A DNA stretch of 10,559 bases from Helicobacteraceae bacterium (lineage in GTDB: Bacteria; Campylobacterota; Campylobacteria; Campylobacterales; Sulfurimonadaceae), in NCBI GenBank assembly GCA_027061425.1, contig JALSUN010000104.1, positions 1-10,559 of the forward strand, in the 5' to 3' direction. A model generated the notes under the pieces. That model was not told the DNA's origin. It worked only from the letters and a program-made list of their open reading frames with translations, and made no database searches. This document shows positions 6,223 through 10,559 of this stretch, in pieces (the stretch's first letter is position 1; the number at the start of each line of letters is the position of its first letter). The position numbers and the translations under genes are program-made.

Positions 6223-9200
6223 GATTATCGGTTATTTAGAGCGAAAAGATGGCGAATACTTTGCTAAAAACGAGCTGGGGGTACTGAGACATTTAGAATT
6301 CGGTGATCCTATTTTTGAGGGCGAAGTTATTGTCGCTTTTCATAATGGAGTAGAGATTGTTGTTCAAAATAGTGCAGATGATATTGTCAAAGAGATTGAT
6401 AGCAAGGCAGATGATTTTGAGGAGGCTCCTAAAAATCTCCATGCGGCACAACGTATAGATACGGCCACTTCAACTGATACTTTTTTAGATCTTACCAATC
6501 CAGAAGTCGATGTGAATGCAAAGTTGCTGGATGCCGAGTTTGTAGAAGATCAGACAGACTACATAACACATGGAAGTAGGGTAATAGACACTAACCCTAT
6601 CGCCAACCCTGACACCCGTTCTATAGATGAAGACTCGACGGCCCTAATCCACGGTAATGTCTTTGCAGCTGGAGAAAATGGTGATGTCCCAGATGACCTG
6701 AGACGAGACGATGACAACAGTGATGCACCGGTTATCGGCGTTGCTGTCGGTGCTGTCGGTGGAGATGTAGAGGGCTCTTTGGGTAGTACACTGGTAGGTA
6801 CCTACGGAACTTTAGTCTTAAATGCAGATGGCTCTTATACATATGATCTGGATGAAAATTCTGTAGTGACTCAAGCACTGATAGATGGTGAGGTTGGCAA
6901 AGATGTCTTTACCTACACCATCATAGACTCTGATGGCGACAAGGCGACAACAACTTTGATTATAAATGTTATAGGGGAAGATGACCCTGCTTTTATTGTT
7001 ATACCTCCGCAAACGGTCTATGAAGCAGGACTTTCTGATGGTACTTTGGCTGATGATAGTGATAAGGTCGTGGACAAAGAGATCCTGATACAGGCTAAAG
7101 ATGTACTGGGTACTGTGACTATCGGTGGAAAAACTTTGACACTGGCGCAACTTGAAGATCTTGCGAGTAATAATGTGAGTATAGATACAGGGGAAGGTAC
7201 ACTGACCCTGACAGACTACAACTTCAAACTAACGGGTTTTCTGACGACTTTGACCTATACCTATGAACTCAATGATAATCTGGACCATCCTACAGCAGAT
7301 GGAAACAATACACTTGAAGATGATATTGCAGTCAGTGTAGTAGATGTCAATGGCTCTTTGGCTAATGGTACTTTGGCGATCACGATCGTTGATGATGTCC
7401 CTGCCACAGTAGACGATGCCAACGAGATCACAGAAGATGCTATGCCTAATACCGTGACAGGAAATGTCTACAGTACGATTGGTGCAAGTAGTGGTGACAA
7501 TGCGGACAACATCGGTGCGGACACGGTGACACCGGACAGACCGGTTACTGCCGAAACCATTGTAGGGACATACGGCACCTTGGTCATTGATGCTGACGGC
7601 TCTTATGTCTATACTCTTGACAATGACAACCCTGTGGTAAATGCCCTGAACGACGGCGATACCCTGACAGAAAACTTGACCTATACTGTTACCGACAATG
7701 ATGGCGATGCCGTCACGGGTACTCTTGAGATGACCATCCACGGCACAACAGACCCTGTACTGATCGTTGACGACACCGTTGTTAACGAAGATGACGGAAC
7801 CATGAGTTTTACTGTAAGACTCGAAGATGCCAGCGGCAATCCAGGCAGTTCAGCCAGAGATGTGACTTTTGACTATGCGACCTCAGATACAACTGCTACG
7901 GCGGGTTCAGACTATACCGCGACGAACGGCAGTGCTGTCATTACAGCAGGAAGTTCGAGTGTTACCATCACCGTGCCGCTTATGGATGACTATATCGCTG
8001 ACAATGGCGAGACCTTTGATGTGACCCTCTCCAATGTCAACACGGCAGCGAGTATCGATGTCGCAGCCGGCGCGGACCCGGTAGGTACGGCAACGATCGA
8101 AGATGACTCCAAAGCGGGTACGCCATATGATGACAGTGATGATGGTACAGAACCTGACCATGAATATGTGACACTAAAGTTAGTCGGTTTGGATGCTTCA
8201 GGGGCACCTGTCGGTCTGGCGAACACCGTAGTAGAAGGGGAAGCCTCCTCTTATATGGTGGTGTTGGTGGACCCAGACGGTAACATCATCACAACAGCGA
8301 CCGGCACAGTGAATGTCGAACTTTCCGATGGTACTGCCCTGGCTACCAACCCGATAACGGGGATGCCTGGTGATTATGATGGAACTTCACCGGTAACAGT
8401 GAGCCTGGGAACAGCGTTTACGGTACAGACCACGGATGACTTTACTTCAGACAACGGTGAGACATTTACAGTAGCGATCGCGAATGATCAGAGTTACAGT
8501 GATGCTAACAGTTATGAAAATGTTATCCATGACACAACAGCAGTGACGACAACCATCACAGATGGTCCGGCAGAGCCAAGTGGCGAAGATGTGACAACAC
8601 TCTCCATCAGTGGTGATGCCAGTGTAGCCGAAGGCGCGACAGCGAACTATACACTTACAGTAGACCATGCACCGGAGACCGATCTTGTAGTAGAAGTGAC
8701 CATCAGTCATATAACAACTGATAACGCTGACTTTGATCCGGCACTCTTTTATACTCAAAATGTCACGATTCTTGCAGGTGCAACAACAGCAAACTTTACC
8801 ATAGATAACTTCGATGATACTGTTTATGAAGGCAGTGAGACTTATATCGTAGACATCTCCAATGTCACGGGCGGACAGTATGAGAAACTGGCGATCGGTA
8901 CTCAAAATGTTACGACTGAGATCGTAGACAACGAGACGAAGCCAGAACTAAGTATCTCAGACATTACGATCAATGAAGATGGCACTGCGACTTTAACAGT
9001 CACCGCGAGTGGAACGGCACAGAGAGATATGGACTTCACGTATGATACAAGTGATAATACTGCGATAGCAGGACAGGACTATACAGCAGTGGTCGGAGGA
9101 TCGGCAACGATCGCAGCAGGGACAACGAGTACAACAATTACGGTGAACCTGACAGATGATTACATCGCAGATAATAATGAGACTTTTGATGTGACACTTT

Positions 9201-10559
9201 CAACGACGAGTCCAGATGCGGTGATCTCATCGACGAATGGCACAGCGACAGTGACGATCGAAGATGACTCCAAAGCGGGGACACCATATGATGATGCTGA
9301 TGATGGTACAGAGACAGGACATGAGTATGTGACCTTGAAACTGATCGCATTAGATGCTCTAGGTAATGAAGTCGGTTTGGCGAACAGTGTGACAGAGGGG
9401 AGTGCTGCTTCTTATATGGTGGTAGCAGAAGATCCAAGTGGCGCACGTATTGCAGCGACAGGAACTGTCAATGTTGAATTGAGCGATGGTACAGCTTTAG
9501 CAACTAACCCTATAACTGGAATGCCAGGTGACTATGACGGAACATCTCCATTAAGTGTGACGATCGGTCAAGCCTTTACGGTGCAGACGACAGATGACTT
9601 CACATCAGACAATGGTGAGACATTTAGTGTAGCGATCGCAAATGATCAGAGCTACTCTAATGCGACTGACTATGAGAATGTAGTGCATGACACAACTGTA
9701 GTGACAACGACAATCGTCGATGATAGTGATGATACAATACTCTCTATCAGTGGCGATGCTAGTGTAGCTGAAGGTGCTACAGCAAGTTATACGTTGACAG
9801 TAGACCATGCACCAGAACAAGATTTAGTGGTAGAAGTGACGATCAGTCATATCACAACTGACAATGCAGACTTCGACCCTGCCTTTAGTTATATTCAAAC
9901 GGTAACGATCTTAGCAGGTGATACTACAGCAACTTTTACACTCGATAACTTCGATGACACGAACTATGAAGGGGATGAGAATTATCAAGTAGCGATCACG
10001 AATACGACGGGTGATAACTATGAGAGCTTAGTAGTCGATAGTGCTAACAGTGCTGTAACGACTACGATCACTGATAATGAGACCCCACCCGCACTCTCTG
10101 TTGATGATGTTACGGTTAATGAGAATGCCGGAACGATGACATTCACAGTTTCGATGACAGGTACAGCTCAGGCTGACGTTACTGTTGATTATGCGACAAG
10201 TGATGATGTCGCGCTAGCTAGTCTTGATTATAGTGCTGTTTCTGGGACAGCAACGATAACAGCTGGTCAGACAACAACAACTATCACTGTGCCGATCACA
10301 GATGATTACTTGGCAGAGGTGAGTGAGACCTTTAATCTCACCTTGAGTAATCCTAGCGGTAATGCGACGATAGCTGACAACACAGGTGTTGGTACAATCA
10401 CAGATGAACCAGTTCCAACGACTGAAGATACTGTCTATGTTCAACTCACAGGCAATGCCTCGGCAGTAGAAGATGATGCAGCCACACTCGATCATAAATT
10501 GTTGCTTGTCGATGCCAACGGCCAGCCGGTGACACTTGGTGCGACTGACTCCATCACAG
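6215..10559 (+). CDS. giant LapA-type type I-secreted adhesin with retention module and VCBS/Calx-beta repeats, 3' partial
   Basis: Cell-surface adhesin, presumed substrate of the secretion genes just upstream. The frame is open without a stop to the window end (1448 residues visible); the rest, including the expected RTX repeats and C-terminal secretion signal, is outside. There is no Sec signal, as expected for type I export. Residues 1 to about 125 resemble the LapA retention module (MAKIIGYLERKDGEYFAKNE, FGDPIFEGEVIV), with a di-alanine at 77-78. Then follow VCBS domain 1 (131-258; GTYGTLVLNADGSYTYDLD), a T1SS-143-like domain (259-395), VCBS domain 2 (396-512; GTYGTLVIDADGSYVYTLD), Calx-beta A1 (513-631), Ig-like B1 (632-784), Calx-beta-like C1 (785-907), A2 (908-1018), B2 (1019-1171), C2 (1172-1289), A3 (1290-1399) and a divergent B-type start (1400 on). 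The protein is very acidic and Thr/Asp/Ala-rich with no cysteine seen, fitting a calcium-rigidified rod. It shares the operon with its exporter and may also have its own promoter. Confidence 0.93.
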   Translation, partial: MAKIIGYLERKDGEYFAKNELGVLRHLEFGDPIFEGEVIVAFHNGVEIVVQNSADDIVKEIDSKADDFEEAPKNLHAAQRIDTATSTDTFLDLTNPEVDVNAKLLDAEFVEDQTDYITHGSRVIDTNPIANPDTRSIDEDSTALIHGNVFAAGENGDVPDDLRRDDDNSDAPVIGVAVGAVGGDVEGSLGSTLVGTYGTLVLNADGSYTYDLDENSVVTQALIDGEVGKDVFTYTIIDSDGDKATTTLIINVIGEDDPAFIVIPPQTVYEAGLSDGTLADDSDKVVDKEILIQAKDVLGTVTIGGKTLTLAQLEDLASNNVSIDTGEGTLTLTDYNFKLTGFLTTLTYTYELNDNLDHPTADGNNTLEDDIAVSVVDVNGSLANGTLAITIVDDVPATVDDANEITEDAMPNTVTGNVYSTIGASSGDNADNIGADTVTPDRPVTAETIVGTYGTLVIDADGSYVYTLDNDNPVVNALNDGDTLTENLTYTVTDNDGDAVTGTLEMTIHGTTDPVLIVDDTVVNEDDGTMSFTVRLEDASGNPGSSARDVTFDYATSDTTATAGSDYTATNGSAVITAGSSSVTITVPLMDDYIADNGETFDVTLSNVNTAASIDVAAGADPVGTATIEDDSKAGTPYDDSDDGTEPDHEYVTLKLVGLDASGAPVGLANTVVEGEASSYMVVLVDPDGNIITTATGTVNVELSDGTALATNPITGMPGDYDGTSPVTVSLGTAFTVQTTDDFTSDNGETFTVAIANDQSYSDANSYENVIHDTTAVTTTITDGPAEPSGEDVTTLSISGDASVAEGATANYTLTVDHAPETDLVVEVTISHITTDNADFDPALFYTQNVTILAGATTANFTIDNFDDTVYEGSETYIVDISNVTGGQYEKLAIGTQNVTTEIVDNETKPELSISDITINEDGTATLTVTASGTAQRDMDFTYDTSDNTAIAGQDYTAVVGGSATIAAGTTSTTITVNLTDDYIADNNETFDVTLSTTSPDAVISSTNGTATVTIEDDSKAGTPYDDADDGTETGHEYVTLKLIALDALGNEVGLANSVTEGSAASYMVVAEDPSGARIAATGTVNVELSDGTALATNPITGMPGDYDGTSPLSVTIGQAFTVQTTDDFTSDNGETFSVAIANDQSYSNATDYENVVHDTTVVTTTIVDDSDDTILSISGDASVAEGATASYTLTVDHAPEQDLVVEVTISHITTDNADFDPAFSYIQTVTILAGDTTATFTLDNFDDTNYEGDENYQVAITNTTGDNYESLVVDSANSAVTTTITDNETPPALSVDDVTVNENAGTMTFTVSMTGTAQADVTVDYATSDDVALASLDYSAVSGTATITAGQTTTTITVPITDDYLAEVSETFNLTLSNPSGNATIADNTGVGTITDEPVPTTEDTVYVQLTGNASAVEDDAATLDHKLLLVDANGQPVTLGATDSIT
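6440..6451 (+). other. candidate LapG-type cleavage site (HAAQ) in the adhesin retention module
   Basis: Codes for His-Ala-Ala-Gln, residues 76-79. In Pseudomonas LapA a periplasmic LapG protease cuts at a di-alanine (TAAG) in the corresponding region to release the adhesin. Here the di-alanine is present just after the beta-rich part of the module, but the flanking residues differ from the known pattern. No protease gene is in the window. Confidence 0.35.
7751..8935 (+). repeat. adhesin super-repeat copy 1 (Calx-beta A1, Ig-like B1, Calx-beta-like C1)
   Basis: A three-domain coding unit of 395 codons. A1 has DYATSD ... DYTATNGSAVITAG ... DDYIADNGETFDVTLSN. B1 opens SKAGTPYDD and contains LSDGTALATNPITGMPGDYD and DDFTSDNGETFTVAIANDQS. 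C1 contains LSISGDASVAEGATA and NFDDTVYEGSETY. Each domain ends with an acidic I-x-D-(D/N/G) hinge, typical of calcium-binding domain junctions. Confidence 0.88.
8936..10081 (+). repeat. adhesin super-repeat copy 2 (A2, B2, C2)
   Basis: Same domain order as the preceding unit, 382 codons. Aligned positions are offset by 1161 bases at the A/B junction, 1158 in the middle of B and 1140 at the start of C, so there are only a few codon indels. B2 and C2 are nearly identical in protein to B1 and C1, but most codons in the aligned B block differ synonymously; A2 is more diverged from A1. Confidence 0.88.
10082..10559 (+). repeat. start of a third, more divergent adhesin repeat (A3 and a partial B-like domain)
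   Basis: A3 (10082-10411) keeps the Calx-beta pattern (VNENAGTMTFTVS, VDYATSDD, DDYLAEVSETFNLTLSN) but is clearly less similar to A1 and A2 than they are to each other. The following segment (TVYVQLTGNASAVEDD, HKLLLVDANGQP) sits where a B domain should be and shares its general layout, but not the SKAGTPYDD opening. It is cut by the window edge. Confidence 0.7.

Noticed and set aside
7229..7741. 170-codon open frame on the minus strand
   Set aside because: It is antisense to the adhesin, has an odd Cys/Arg/Ile-rich composition with no recognisable domain, and reflects the low frequency of stop complements in Thr/Asp/Val-rich coding DNA.
8447..8905. 152-codon minus-strand open frame, with a similar one at 9605-9820
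   Set aside because: Both are antisense to the duplicated C domains, and their resemblance to each other follows from the adhesin repeat; no plausible protein features.
9138..9446. 102-codon minus-strand frame rich in His, Ser and Leu
   Set aside because: Antisense shadow of the A2/B2 domains; its low-complexity composition comes from complementing GAT/ACA/GTG-rich codons.
8474..9639. Palindrome GCGATCGC at 8474 and 9632, conserved between diverged repeat copies
   Set aside because: It codes for the same conserved V-A-I-A segment in both copies; two occurrences are not enough to claim a DNA-level signal.
7751..10081. Long direct repeats as a possible CRISPR array or mobile element
   Set aside because: The units are over 1 kb, in frame and protein-coding, with no spacers, transposase or terminal inverted repeats.

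Overview
The window reads as one strand-consistent, tightly packed operon (all genes on +) encoding a LapA/BpfA-type type I secretion system and the start of its giant surface adhesin. The organism is a Gram-negative bacterium, shown by an outer-membrane TolC channel, an OmpA-type peptidoglycan-binding protein and a HlyD-type periplasmic adaptor. The moderately AT-rich, lysine-rich coding style and the operon type would fit a Campylobacterota relative (Sulfurimonas/Sulfurovum-like), but that placement is an inference without a database search.

Layout: (1) 1-1419, a TolC/LapE-family outer membrane channel, missing its N-terminus at the window edge; (2) 1419-2645, an exported protein with two OmpA-like domains and a thrombospondin-type-3-like calcium motif; (3) 2655-4811, a LapB-type ABC permease/ATPase with a degenerate C39-like N-terminal domain; (4) 4801-6126, a LapC/HlyD-type membrane fusion protein; (5) 6127-6222, a possible 31-residue micro-ORF resembling a bare signal peptide, whose end overlaps the adhesin start and which contains an AT-rich candidate promoter; (6) 6215 to the window end, the first 1448 residues of a giant adhesin that runs off the 3' edge. 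Gene spacing is minimal throughout (overlaps of 1 and 11 bases, gaps of 9 and 0 bases), so the genes are probably co-transcribed. No gene-free stretch longer than about 90 bases exists, and no terminator, RNA gene, mobile element or CRISPR array is visible.

Working together: the ABC protein, the adaptor and the TolC channel would form a continuous conduit that exports the adhesin by a C-terminal signal lying beyond the window. The adhesin N-terminus (about residues 1-125) resembles the LapA 'retention module' that holds such adhesins in the outer-membrane channel; the OmpA protein could anchor the complex to peptidoglycan. The adhesin then has a VCBS domain, a T1SS-143-like domain, a second VCBS domain and a three-domain super-repeat (Calx-beta / Ig-like / Calx-beta-like) present twice in full with a third beginning.

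Points most worth a second look: the micro-ORF/promoter junction before the adhesin; a glutamine in place of the ABC switch histidine; a TSP3-like calcium motif shared by the TolC tail and the adjacent OmpA protein; adhesin repeats identical in protein but heavily diverged at synonymous sites; and an atypical di-alanine candidate for LapG-type cleavage. No wholly new system is evident: the operon is a recognisable LapA-type system with some unusual details.
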